The notes beneath the pieces are model-generated. The model made no database searches. It had not been told where the DNA came from and saw only the letters and a list, made by a program, of their open reading frames with translations. Source: Tubiluchus corallicola (taxonomy: Eukaryota; Priapulida; Priapulimorpha; Priapulimorphida; Tubiluchidae). Taken from it: a stretch of DNA of 64,000 bases. Shown here piece after piece: positions 12,801-27,017 of the stretch. The position numbers were made by a program, and so were the translations under genes. The DNA lies in assembly GCA_030141605.1 (NCBI GenBank), contig JAQGDQ010000014.1, positions 60,001 to 124,000 on the forward strand. Direction: 5' to 3'. Positions within the stretch are counted from its first letter, which is position 1; each line of letters begins with the position of its first letter.

Positions 12801-15800
12801 TCCATTGGCTAATTCACACAAACCGTAAACGTTAAGACTTTCACTTCCACACATAAATCATGCAATTCAAACAAACATTCATTTTCCACGCTCTTGGTAC
12901 ATGCATAATACTTACGAATTTATCAACGTTTTCAAGTAAAGGTGTTGTCTGAGCCTGCCAGGAAAAGAAAATTAGGCAGAGTAAAGACAGTGACAGTAGG
13001 TAAACCGAATAATTTCGAATTTTCACACATGCTGTTGGCTTAAAATTGTCAGTATTTTAGACTCCTCTGTAATTTCGAAACAGTCCCACTCAAACGAACG
13101 CTAGAGGGCCTATTAAACTTTAATTATACATGCCACTGTTATTAACATAATATAACTGCTTCATTAGAGCATAACCTCCTAAAAACATTAATAAGACCAT
13201 TGCTGTTGCTGTGGGATTGAGTTGCTTCTAGTTTTTTTACAGGTATTCCACCAGTTTTAGTATGTTCACTGAATGAAACTATAATTTCATAAAAACTTTT
13301 CGCCAAATCACAGATAAAAGAAAGGTAACATGTTTCCGAGCAGGCCATTAAATACCAAGTTTGCGTTTTATAAGTTCCCAAAATACTGTTCGTTACCCTG
13401 GGGACCTCAACGTGAATGGAGAAGCGTTGTCAGTAAATATTAGCAGTAGTAGCCTAAATGCAACGTTTTACCCAGGCCTGGTTTATCTATTGACAGAGAA
13501 ACATATAGAGTAAAACGTGCGGTTCAATATTTTCTAGAAAACTTTACAAAACTACACCATTCTGTACTTACTTGATCATCCTGTCCTTGCCAGCTGTCAT
13601 TGCTCTGAAAAATAAAAGTTATTTTTTTAACTTCTATACTCTCAGACAGCATCTGTACAGCGTGTACGCCTGAAATCATACACATCAAATGAAATTGATT
13701 ATTAAAAATGCTGCACGTTTTGTGTGGTTGCCATACATAATCAGAGAAGCCAGGTCCTCACATGGAGTTTTCATTATTATTGAACATAAACAACCCCCAA
13801 ACTCTTGTTCTTGCATAGAATTATGCTATTAGAAGACAGTGATTTTGAAAATAAAAGAGAGAAAAACATGTTCAGGAAAAAGTGTGAGCATGTTCATTAC
13901 CACTGTCGTCATAGTCATTGTTATCGTTGTGATTGTTATCAGCATCGTCAGACGTGGTGATGTAGATGGTGATGAAAACACTGACAGCAATGCAACATTG
14001 ATCACAGTCATAAGGATGGTCGCATTCTGTTTGTCTGAACCTGTTTTTTCATTTATTTTTCAAAACCATTTGCCTCTAATAACATATCCTTTGCGTGAAT
14101 AAGGATCCAGCTAGACGTTTTTTGTATTACCAGTGTATGTAATTAATATTTTTATATATGTATGAAAATAAACGTGAAAACACCAAACATGATATAGAAG
14201 TAGCCTTGTGTAGTCGTGAGCTAAAATGCCTTGTATTTAACAGGCTGTGTTCCCACAAAACAAAGTCAAGTGGGACCGAATCCTGAACAAGGTGCTGAAT
14301 AATAAAGAAGCTATTGTGACTGTCGTCAATTTAGGACAAAGTTCTTGCACGTCACAAGGGAGCAGAGGCAGATCTGCCTGCACGAAATAAAAGTATTTTG
14401 CAGAAATTCAGAACAGATACTGTGAGGTATCATTTCGTGAGCGACGTTATTATCCAATGCCCTATAACTGTTGGCAAAATTCAATTAAAAATTTCACTAA
14501 TCTACATGTGATAAGTCTCACCAAGAAATTGTAGGTTCAACGTATTTTGTCAATAGTCAAATTCATCAAAATAGTATACTGCTTATACGTGTACCATAAA
14601 CAGACTATGGCATACAAAATAATTATATAAAACACGCCTGCTTCGTAATTTATGATGTTAATGCTAGACTACATATGCACATTGGGGCAAACATGGGTTA
14701 TATCACACAACTACAAGCAAATCTTAATTAAAATTAGAAGAAGAGTCATTAGTTACAATAGTTCTGTGAAGTAACTTTCAACGTTTTCTTGATTTTTTAT
14801 GAAGCAAATCAATGCACATTTAATCGCTTAGTTACAGGCCGTCATTATATAAAAAAATAAAAGAACCTTGGACAAGAAAAATAAAAACGCCGTTTAAGAT
14901 GGATTGGGCATATGCTTAGACTACCTGATGATATTCCAGTGAAGATAGCTGGATTATAGTGAAGATATTTAGATTTTCAACAAGCCATAGAACCAGCTAA
15001 AAAACCTGCATGAGGACAAATGTTAACATATTTAGATTTTGCACAGAAAAATTTAAACACTTCAGCATTGATCCTTACAAATAAATGTACTTGGGGCATT
15101 GCGGCGAGCAGGGAGTCCTGGCATAGGGAGGTGAGCAGAATCATGTCACTGGACGTGTGTTTCATTGGATGATGATGATGAGGCCGCCATTAAAAGCTGC
15201 GAACGTGCTCTTAAGACAGAAAGAATAAATGTCACAATGAATGCCAAAACAGCTGCGTGTTTGACAGAACTGTGGCTCTGTAAATCTTTACACCTGCCAA
15301 ACATGCATTTCGATATTTATTAGTATACGGATTCATACCTTTACCGTATTGTAGATAAGTTTACACCTTCGTACGAAACCTTTGCGAAGTTTGCGCATGG
15401 TAGTGCGCTCGTACGTACGATAGCGACCCTTGAATTTCATGTCAAACAGTACCTCTGAAACGACGAGTGTTTCACAAGCTAGCATGTTCTCTGAGGATTC
15501 AGAAAAATATTGAAAGCAACTCGCGTTCATATACCAGATACCGGTCCTGCCGACGTCAGCTGACGACCTTCACAGAGTTCAAAATACGACAAATGACTAA
15601 GTCAGGATACTGGACGTAAAAAGATAAATTTTCTTTAGAGATTTCAAACTGTTAACACGAATAGATACAACAGCATTTCAGTTTCGCTGATACTACATCA
15701 ACGCAGTAGGGTTCTGTCTCAGACGTGCTGTAATATACGAAGCAGTGCTTATTGTTCTTAAAGGAGACACAGAACTGCGTTAACTAGCAAGAAGATCACC

Positions 15801-18800
15801 ACCTATTCCTTTGCAAGGCTCACACGCAACAACTAGCTGCCTTACAAACTACAGAGAAGAACATTTTCCACAGCTCAGCAATGTGCAATATTCACGGTTC
15901 ATAACAGATTGATATCTTCTAGCGATTAAACAGACTGTTGGAACGAGCCGCTCAACTTATTGCTCGTATTAAGTACTTGCAACAGCATTTAGTAGCGAAA
16001 AGGTCGATTTGCAACTGTTACACAGAGAAAATCACTCTATACATTACAGAAATAGCTGCATACATACTTATATTTTAATGGTCTATTAAAATGGTGTTGT
16101 CTATCACAGTAAATGTCACATACCGCGGGGCGTTTAAGGATTTATTTGTGCATCCTGTGAAGCCCATTTCGTGGAATCAGTCGCTTTCACGGAAAATTGT
16201 CACCGGAAGTCATAACTAAAGATTCAGACGTGTAAGTTTAACAATAGTAGAAGTCGGATGATGCACTTCGTTAGCAAATACCTCAACTTTTTAAATTATC
16301 ACACAAAACTAAACATTAGCGACTTTGGCAAGCACTACTATACTTCCCTTTACTAAGTTTCACATTAATACTATTCTGAATAAAGAACAGACGACGAGAT
16401 CATTTCAAGAATCGCACGATCTTACAACAAAAAACATGGAACCTCTGATGAAGCCACTTATTTGGTTAACGTTGACACTCACGTTAAAGAAGCCATTTTA
16501 ATGATTCTCAGACACAAACGTTGTTTTCTGCTAAAGCTTCTACGGGGATTTCTTCTGGCATAGTCCTTGAGGACCACAAGGCGCAGCTCTTCAATCTGGA
16601 TGAACAGCGAGCAGGTAAACCTGCGTTTAACGAGCGGCAGCTCATGTCTGGGATTTCCTCGCCAATAGGCTTCCATTGCGATCGAGAAAGTGAGCAAACG
16701 CCATATACCTAATCAGATAACACACTAATCTATACAATTCTTCTAAAGTGTTTTGCTCGAAAACTGCATTAAGCCGCGAAACTTCGCAGAACTACACCTA
16801 AGGGAACGTGGCCGCCGGCGTCAGTCAAATAATAAACCCAATTCAATTCTTATGATTGATGAAAGTTAAGCAAGAGTTAGAATCTGAGTCATAACACCTC
16901 GCTAAAATGGTTCCGGGCCATTATAATCATAATAACAAGAAGAAATCAATGTACATGTGTCCAGTAATCCAACAGGCCAAGATTTGACTAAAGCTGTTAG
17001 GCTATGACTGTTGTGAACTTGATTGAAGTCTACAAGTCATATTTATGTATTTGTATAATAATTAGTATAATCAATCCTACTTTTACAGACAAAATTTCAT
17101 TAGTGGATTGATACTTGTCAGAACTAGGAACTTTTTTGGATCAGTTTGGGAGATATGGCTTGATTTTGGCTCAAAACCGTCGTGTTTTCTCGCTTTGACC
17201 CAAACGTAAAAAATTCTGATTTTATTTTGGAGTTAGGTGTTTTTGTGATCTGGTTTTAGATTAAATCTGCTGAAATCCTTTCACAAAACAAAATTCACGA
17301 CAATTACATGCAGCAACATTTGCTGCAACAAAAATGATGCATCTGCAATTACAGCAAACGGTTCACGCCTAAACATAATCTTGACATAAGCCTTAAAGCC
17401 AGAAATGTATATTTTGAATTAGTCTTTGCTTATTAGATCCCAAAAAATAATGTTTACTGCAGCTGATACATACACTATACACATCTCTGACTGTCTTACC
17501 TGTAGCATAATTAAAAGGGCGTGATTAACCGTATGGTAAATATCATAACTGTAGATGATTATAGTTGCTTAAAGTAGAAATTGTTTAAATAGCTAGCTGA
17601 CAGTAATTCTAACTATATCAGTGCAGTGCTGGAATGAGTGTTACTGTGAATAAAGGATTTTTTAATATAGATTGTATTTGAAAGATTGTAATAATAACAG
17701 TGTATTTGAAAAATGTTTGATATGTAAGTGAAGCAATATGTGACTGAGCAGACCTTTAAAGAGAGACTGAGAGTCAACTAGCAGCGTAGTTAGTTAGTTG
17801 GTTGGTTTATTGACTATAGTTCTACATAATTCGAGATAAATACATTATAATATTGGGTAGTAAAAAAAACTATAGTCCAAAATCGACTATAGTTCTACAT
17901 AATTCGAGACAAATACACTATAATATTGGGTAGTAAAAAAAACTATAGTCCAAAAAAATACACTACCAAAATGACACATCGAGAACTAGTATTTTTGGCT
18001 TCATAAAAACTTCTTTTTATAACACATACGAGCTGCAAGTTAATGTTAAATGCAAGTCATTGTTTCTCTGAGACACACATTGTTACCCATCTGTCCTTAA
18101 AAATATTATAAAAGCAGTAAAAGAAACTTATTATTATTTTAACAGATAAAATAAATGCAATGTGCTATATAGTTAAGCAGACCAATTGTATGCCTGTGTA
18201 TGACTAATTGTATGCGTATACATAATTAAAAATTATCCACAGACTTGTTATCTATAGTATTGTATTTTTAAGACAATAATATTATTGTCTTAAAAATACA
18301 ATACTATAGATAACAAGTATGTGAATAATCTCTAATTGTGTATTGGTAGAAACTTCATGAAACTTAATTCTGCTTGACAAAAGACAGTGATCTAGACTGA
18401 AAATAACGTCACTCAATCCATAAATAACTTCAATACATCATGACGAATTTTATTTTCAAATACAACGACAACATCAGAAAAATTTACGCTCGTGATCTCA
18501 TTTCTACAAGACGTACGTCGTGTGTGACGAGTGTCTCGTCACACTCTAAACGAAGCACAGTAATTATCATTCTCTCATTCACTCTCCCTAGGCGCAGAGA
18601 GAAATTGGAAATCAAAACGGATACTATGACAGTTAACAGCGAAGTTACAGCCACACGACCGTCTCAGCGTATGCATTATTTGTCACTTACAGAGATTCAG
18701 ACAGACAAAGAATCACATTTCCCCATGCAAATAAGTTCTGCAACGGGTTTCCTGTGTAAAGGCAGTTCTTGTATGCCTTATGCATGATACGTTAATTTAA

Positions 18801-19412
18801 AGCCAGCGTGTGATATGAGTGATATCATCTATTGGAATGATTCTAAAATTATGAACTTAATTTGTGCTGATAATTTGATATGTTTTATGTAAATCAAATG
18901 TAATTACATGCAATTCTAAAACTCGTTGTGTACTGGAATTTTGAAAATGGAATAAATTTTATAATAACATAACATAATATAATTGTAATATTTAACTATT
19001 GTAAATACCATTTATTAATATTGTAATGATATAATGATGTAATGTAATGATATATATATATATATATAAGATATTAAGCTTTTCAGGCTGTGCAATTTTG
19101 CAAATCAAATATTTTAGTGCAGGACGGGTAACATTTTATTATGAAATGCAAAAGAAATTAGTTAAACTACGCAAAATTGAAAATAGCAATTTTGCTAATG
19201 TGCAAACATTCCACTACATTTATGAAACCTTTACTCTGCAAACAAGTGTGCAGTGCTTTTAAATTTAGCTGACTGGATCAGGTAATAGTTTATGCAATTA
19301 ACATGAACCTATAAATTTGCCTAGATACACGTCATTTAGAAATGCTCTATAAAAAACTCTCATTGCTAACTCTTTGCGGTCACCACCAGTACCAACTATC
19401 ACTATCACCACT

Positions 19413-19495
<83 letters not shown>

Positions 19496-22400
19496 TGTCT
19501 GTGTGTGTATACCACCACTACTACTGCTACTGCAACAGCTACCGACACGGCTACTAACTACAGCTAAGTTTAAAAAAAACAAAACTGGAAATCTTGCTAT
19601 TCCTGGCAAGATTCGGCAATTAAATTTGCGATGTCTAAAGTAGATTTGGGCAATGATAATCGACACGGGTTGCGTTCCATCACGGAACTCTCATCGCATA
19701 AATGTAATTATCACCAATTCTCATGTCTCCGTCTAATTAGTTTAATCCACTATTAGGCATTGCACTTTTCTCAGTTACATTAAATTTTCATAATCTACAG
19801 GCCAGACGAACCATTACAAATTGGCAAGCATGCAAGCTGTTGAGAAAATTCACAGGCTAAAACGCAAACACAGAAATTTTGTCATTCTAAACTTAGCTGG
19901 AAAATAGTTTGATTTTTTTTCAATAAAAAACTTAGTTGATTTTTATTAATGTTTTGTTGCATCAGATGCGAATAATTAATTTTTTTTAAATTAGTGCCAG
20001 GGAAGGAAACCATTTTGTCAGAATCTATACCGATAATCTTCTTAATCAATAGATAAAATAGCAAAGTGAAATCTGACAGCGCGCTTACACCAATTTAAAT
20101 TTCAGGCAAAATTAATGACTTCTAAAACTTTTTAAATAAAAGTAATTAATGAGGGTTCGTTAAAGCGAACAGAGGAAACAGTCCCTGATGCTAACATAAA
20201 TGCATTGAAACCTTGTACAAATACACTTTGAGGAAGAACTAACTCCTGTATGCATTGCATGTGAGGAGCAATATCAGCTATGTATCAAATACTATCAATA
20301 AATCATGATTGTCACCAAGCAGCATACTTGGTCAGGATCAATTCACGCGAAGAATGCCATAGTCATTAAAATGTAATCAGTATAAGATGGACTTCATTGA
20401 TTCCTGAAATAACTTATATCGTCCGTGAAAATGAAAAATGTTTTCATTTTCTGTTGCCAAATACTTTCATTTACTATTTATGTAAGATTTCAGAAACTCA
20501 GTTGGTTCTTTCCTCTTTCAAACTTTGATTCTTAATAAGTATAAAAACATAATATTTATGTAATATTTCAGAAACTCAGTTCGTTCTTTCCTCTTTCAAA
20601 CGTTGATTCTTCATAAGTATAAAAACATAATTCATTTTGATATATTTTATTATACTATGATATACTTTTGATTATTAATATACTAATATTTAATATACTT
20701 TATTTCTTAAATATTTACAAGGTTCATCTTCCACTCTAACAAGTAAAAATTGAAGCCGAGAACAGAAGTTTTAAATTGGACACATTGCTATAATCTTCGA
20801 ACTTTTGTATGCTGTTACCGCAATTTCTGCTAAATTATTTAGGTTTTTTCCTCAACTTTACAGTTCGTTAAATTTTTTATTTATACTAATAGGTTGCTGG
20901 TTTAGCCGCTTTACTTTAAGTCAATGCATAACAAACGATGAATTGCACGTGCCTCTAAAATAAATGGTGACATCCAATACACTTTGAACAATGAACTAAA
21001 TTTACCAGATGCTCCTAGTAAATTAGGTAAGAATTCAATTTTGGACGAAATACTATAAATTTTCTGGCTATTACTGTAGAACTCACATAGGTACAATTCT
21101 AATTTTAATAACTGTACCAACAAGAAATGAGTTTGACTGATGAAGGCTGAGAAAGGAACAAAATCCTAAGAACAAAAAAATATAGCAAGAACCGAAGAAA
21201 GTAAGTAATTAAGTAAGTAGATAGGTAGGTAGGTAGGTAAGTAAAGTAAGTAGGTAGGTGGGTAGGTAGGTAGGTAAGTAAAGTAAGTGAGTGAGTGAGT
21301 AAGTAAGTAAGTAATGTGTTATGTAAAAAATAAAAAGATCAATGCAAAGAAGCAATACATATTGGGCTAAACATGAGTGCAATATATTGATGTCATACAG
21401 TACAGAATGGTGAATAAATAGGAAATATTATTAGGGGAAAACTGCAAAAACACTAGAACACTTAGAAAAAAAATGTCACAAGTCATTAGAGGGATCTGTA
21501 GTTTTTATGCACATCTTAATAATGCCATCTTACGGTTCACTTATGCTGTGTTTTGGGGGTATGCAAGAAAAAGAGCTACTCTATGACTGCCCTTGGTTTT
21601 ATTATTAAAATAAAATTAATGCAAGTGCAGTATTAAGACAAGGGTATTTGTGAACTAAAGTAAACATTAAATGTTTGTTCTGTTACTACAGCTTGATTTT
21701 ATTGTACATCGTTTATGGCATTGTAACTGTATATTTGGAGGACTAATTATAAATTTATAATATACTATAATAATAACAATTATCATCCCATTTGGCAACA
21801 TATAAAGGTTCGAAATACAAGCACGTCAATTCGAAAACCTGTGAACAATGGATTCCTATTTTTAAACAATCAACATGGAGCTTTTGCATCAGCAATATTT
21901 CCCAGAAAGTGTAATCTTGTAACATTTCATAAAATTTAATTTTGTATTTTTGTCTACTTTTTGGGGCGCCCTAACTATGAATCTGGTGATTTTTAATTTA
22001 GAAATTTGTCGAATGCTCAGTGTCTGTCTTTTTCTTGAATTTCTTAATTTACAGTTTGTTGCAGCACTAATGCGTCTAATCGATTCACAGCATTTATAAC
22101 GTTAACACTAAATATGCATCAGCTTTAATTAAACCTGAAAGCCAATAAATCCTGGGGATGGATGATTTCGTATGAAAGGCAAAAATAAATTACAGAAGTT
22201 CGTAACTAATGCTAGAAGGCATTAGTCACATTATAAAATTATCTATCTTTTTTATATATTATCATAAACAAAGTATATGTATATCAATGTGCCAGATATA
22301 CATATATACAAGGGTATATGACTGACGGCTGCTTCTTCATATTTTCTCATCCACTAAGCTGCCATAGTAGATACCTGATAGCAAACGATTTGTGTCTTAG

Positions 22401-25400
22401 TGCAAGCTGTCTCATCACGAATGCATTTTTCAAAATGAGACCCACATGACAGGAAAAACGGGACACAAAAAGCATAATTTTCAGCTGATTTTGCAGAACT
22501 ACAAGCTTAAGATGTAAATAACATGAGTGTGTCAGATGGTTTGGAGACAATTTGAAAGAAAGTATTATTGGTGTAGGTTTAAATAACATTTGTTTCCTTT
22601 TGTTGCATGCAAAGTTTTCAACAAGGGTCTGCTCAAATTTTGGGAAAATTGGCACAAAGAGCTACAACAAAAAATAATTTTTTATTTTGGGGAAAACTGT
22701 CAGAAAAAACAATTTTTGAAATTTTTATGTCCTGCAGTAATACAAGCACATTCTCAGAACAAGACAGAAGTGGTATAGAAAACGTAAAAACTTAACAGCT
22801 ATAATAAATAAACCGAAAGGATGTAATCGGACACTCCAAGCTTGTAATTCTGTGGTGAGAAGATACAGGATCCCTGTATAAGACCCCAGCTAACTGTTAT
22901 GCAACATTCATTATTTATACTGTGTTTCTGCATAATGCGCGTGGAATGTTCGCGCATATTGATTATTTGTAGGTGAATCTAAGGGTAGAGAGCATGTATC
23001 ATAATTATAGAGTTATAGTGAGAAGTTTCAAAATACTGCCGATTTTGCGCAAAATGCACTCCGCTGGTGACCTAACTAAAGATGAAAGGGAATGCCCTGC
23101 TTAAACAAGCAAGCAAACAAGATTTTTTGAACTGGGCAGTGCTACCAACTCTCCTCATGAAATGTTTTTTAGAGATTTTTTTCATTTTTTTTGCGGTACA
23201 CTTAACAGCCCATACTGATTTTTTATTTGCAGGAAGTATGTCTTGCTTAATTTTCACTCATTTCCATGAAAGTCATTTACTAAAGTGTAGCTTGTGTAAT
23301 GAATGTGACTTGCTTTTCTTTATTTTGCTAATTGACAATATAATTTCAGTTTCCTAATGACCAGAATAATTTAAAAAACAGTGACGCGAGTATGCAAATG
23401 TGTTTATGCTATTACACAAATGAATGTGAATACATTTTGTTACCTTCCACTCTGAGAACGTGATGGTGTCTATGAAAGAGTCAAATCGGACAGACTTCTC
23501 CGGTCGACTGCAGCATACACAACAGAAGAGCTTGTGGGCTAGATGTCGCTTGCTACCCTTGGGTCGCATCGGCACGTACAAGTGTCGTGGCCGCAGGAAG
23601 TTGATAGGTACAATCTTTGGCATGTGGAAAACCAACTTCCCGTAAAGTAGATCAGTTGGAAACTGACTTACACTACGTCTACGTTCTCTTTTGTAATTTT
23701 TGGTAAGTCTAACACACAACGTCTTTCATCAGTAACAATAAGTTTCAATTTAGTGAAAACAAGTAATCCAGTAATTTGGCTATAAATTATAAATCACCTT
23801 GACGTGCGTTCCCGGTTTATATAAAGGCGCAGTACCTTCTTATCTTCATTTTCATGTCACCCAGGAAGGTGTTCGTACGCTAACTTCGAGCATGTGCGAC
23901 GTGTCCTCTACTCACCATAAGTAATACTACATACTAAAAGACTAGTCGATATATCCGCCATGTCACCCAGGAAGGTGTTCGTACGCTAACTTCGAGCATG
24001 TGCAACGTGTCCTCTACTCACCATAAGTAATACTACATACTAAAAGACTAGTGTTTTAAAAGACCAGCAACAAATTGCGCTATGCTTGCATGCATCAGCA
24101 AGCGATATTCATATATAGAAGAAAGGCAATCAACTGCGTAATGTTGAAAAGCTGCACAGTAATGAAGAACGAGGTACTTCAAATTAGCTAACCATGTCAG
24201 TTCAATGTATGTGTCGAAAACATCGTGTTCACTGATTATACGTAGTATAACAAATCATTTGGGGCTTCAAGCATTTCTTTCCAAAGGTCAACAGTATCCA
24301 TGGGACGCTCTACACGTCATCATTCACGCATCCCCGCCGTATAAAACACTTCCTCGTGAAGGTGAAACTCATTAGAGAGGAGCTTTAAGTTCGTGCAGAT
24401 TCGCAGCTTAGAAATGAAGCATTTTGCAATAATTCATCTTGCACGTAAAATGCCCACTGTGAGAAAACTCGTTATTGCCGAGGATTTACAGTCCAGCGCA
24501 AGCAATCCGCGCGATTCCTAGTATAAAACACGCGCGATGCGGCGGCGGTTATTTTAACCATGATTACGTCAATACGCAAGAAATCTCCTAATCATTACCG
24601 ACCTGCATCGCCGGCTCTTTTCGCCATCAATCGACACCAATCACGGTTCAATTCTGTTACTGTCACAACAGTTCCGATGCCCGAAATCCGGCACGATTAG
24701 GAATCCGGATTTATCGACTGTGTAGACGGCATGAATTCAGTCAGTGAACTCGCTCTTCTCAAAGACGCGCAGTCCTTTCAAGCCTTGACACCCATTAATT
24801 CACATTTACACACACGAGGTAACTGTACGCGAATTACAGTAATTGGGATTAAAGGCAGCAATCCCGGAGAGGCTAAAACGGCGAAACATCCGGTGAATGC
24901 TAGTAAGTGTTAAAAGCATTAATGATGCACAATGTGACCACAATGTAGTCACCCTAGAACTGGCTTCCCGGTAGACCATGCATGGCTTCATTTGTTAATT
25001 ACAGTTTAAAAGTGTTTAGTATGTTGTCGTTCTTCTGAGAGCGACCGCTGAAGGCTAATCAACTTTCATTTTCAGCAGAATCCTCGCAGAAGGTAGTGGC
25101 TTTTGTTTTACAACTTTGTAAAGGCGATGCATGGGTTTTCTTCGTAAAGCCCAAGCACGCCAGTAAACAGCAAAGTTTAAGCAGTACAAATCAGCAAATT
25201 TCATTTAGCAGTCGGGTAAATCGTATTACTCTTGAGCAGTGAGAACGGTGGTATCATACCGCAAGTCTCGTCCATTCTTAAGTTATTGCAAATTATGGCT
25301 GCCTTGTGCCGATTTCAGGAAATTTTGAGCCAACTCGAGGGCTACCCAAATTTAATCAAACTCGCGCATAACTTGATTACAAATGATCATATTTTCACAA

Positions 25401-26955
25401 TTTCTGCGGTACTGAGTTATTGGAAAAGAAAACGAATGCACGCTTACATTTCTGTCAAAATCTATTCACAGCTTTTTTCATGCAGCAAATAGCGTTTACT
25501 TGCAGATCAATAAAAGAAGCGTCTTTTATCTCCCCAGTGGTAAATTTGAAAAATAAACTGTGTTATACTGCCAAATATGCAAAATGTTTACGTAAATCAA
25601 ATTACATCGCAGAAGTCGAACAACTCAAAGCACTACTGAGATATTCTGAAACGAAAACTAAAGAAACTCTTTCTCTTAAGGACCTTCGCAAGAGAGACAG
25701 AGTTTAAAATATCAATGACATTTGCAGAATTTGATAAGAAGAACTATCCACGGCATATTTCAGGCAAAATTTAAGTAACTAAGTGCTATTTGCTGCGGAA
25801 CCAAAATAGAACCAAACCTCAGCTACACTAGCGCATAATATAGTTGAGTTTTGTACATACATATCATTATGTATAATATTATTTGAACCGTGACGCGACC
25901 ATATCATGATATTTCAATAACACTTATTAAAGAGTTAACACCAGCTTCATTTCATTTCATTCAATAGCACAGTCATCTCACAGATAAAACCATTTACAAA
26001 TAAATAAACAAATGAAACACAAACGACATAAAACGTTTACACTATATACAAACTGGAATGCAGTGTAACTAGTTTTATTCTTTGCGTTTTAACCGCATTC
26101 AAGTTTGTAATTGGTGTAAATGTTTTTTTGCAAGTATGTCCCACGCTGTCATTATAAAATCACTTCAGTTTCCAATCACCTGAGTACGACAGACAGTAAA
26201 AAGATTTATGATACGCAGCTGAAAGCAGGTTACTTATTAAGATTACATAATAGAAATTTAGTTGTTATTACTTCAATGTTTGTCTTGGCCAGGTAGAACT
26301 GGTTTTCTTGCTGTATATTTTAATTTTATTACGTCGTGCATCATTTAAATGGGAAGAGTTAATTACAAACCAAGTTTGTGCTGCACGTAAAATAATGTTT
26401 CACTTAAAATCACTAGAGAGTTGGCCTGTTGGGTTTCAGTAAACTGTAATAAGCAAAAGTTTTCATAAAAATTTGGCAATTAATACATCGTATATAAAAT
26501 AATTAAATCAATACTAACAATCAATAAGATCACTGTCGTTAAGGAAAGTATGCTATACTGATAATTATAACCTATTATACTTTTTTATTTCAGGCAAAAA
26601 TGTCGAATATAAAAATATTTACATAATTACTGATAAAACTATGATAAAGCTGACATAATAAAAATAATTACAAATTCACTAAAATGGCCCTAAAAACTTA
26701 TATAACACATAATCAGCATAGATCATAATTTTCTCTTTTCTTTTTAATTAAGCTTCTCTTTCTCTTTAATCCTAACTTGTAAATTGTGTTTTTGCTATGT
26801 AACTAATTTTATTTGCATCTGCTGTTATGTATCTTATTGCTTTAATTTTATCTGTATGTATGCTATAGCTTAAGATTTTGTATGTCTATGAGGTATACAT
26901 AAACTTTTATATGTAATAATATATTAATAATAATAATATAATATATTATATTATA

Positions 26956-27017
<62 letters not shown>

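Larger units (their letters stand above)
9932..12915 (-). other. dlg intron with a dispersed repeat pair and a LINE-like tail
   Basis: Holds both copies of a 216-bp repeat and the (TATCT)n tract. No exon seen. Confidence 0.6.

Noticed and set aside
16479-16674. Basic minus-strand frame from ATG 16674 as a DLG first exon
   Set aside because: Its donor (ac/gtgagt) is in phase 2, and several other frames in the island are equally open.
19298-19666. Frames rich in Cys-Val or Thr-His
   Set aside because: Translation of the (GT)n microsatellite.
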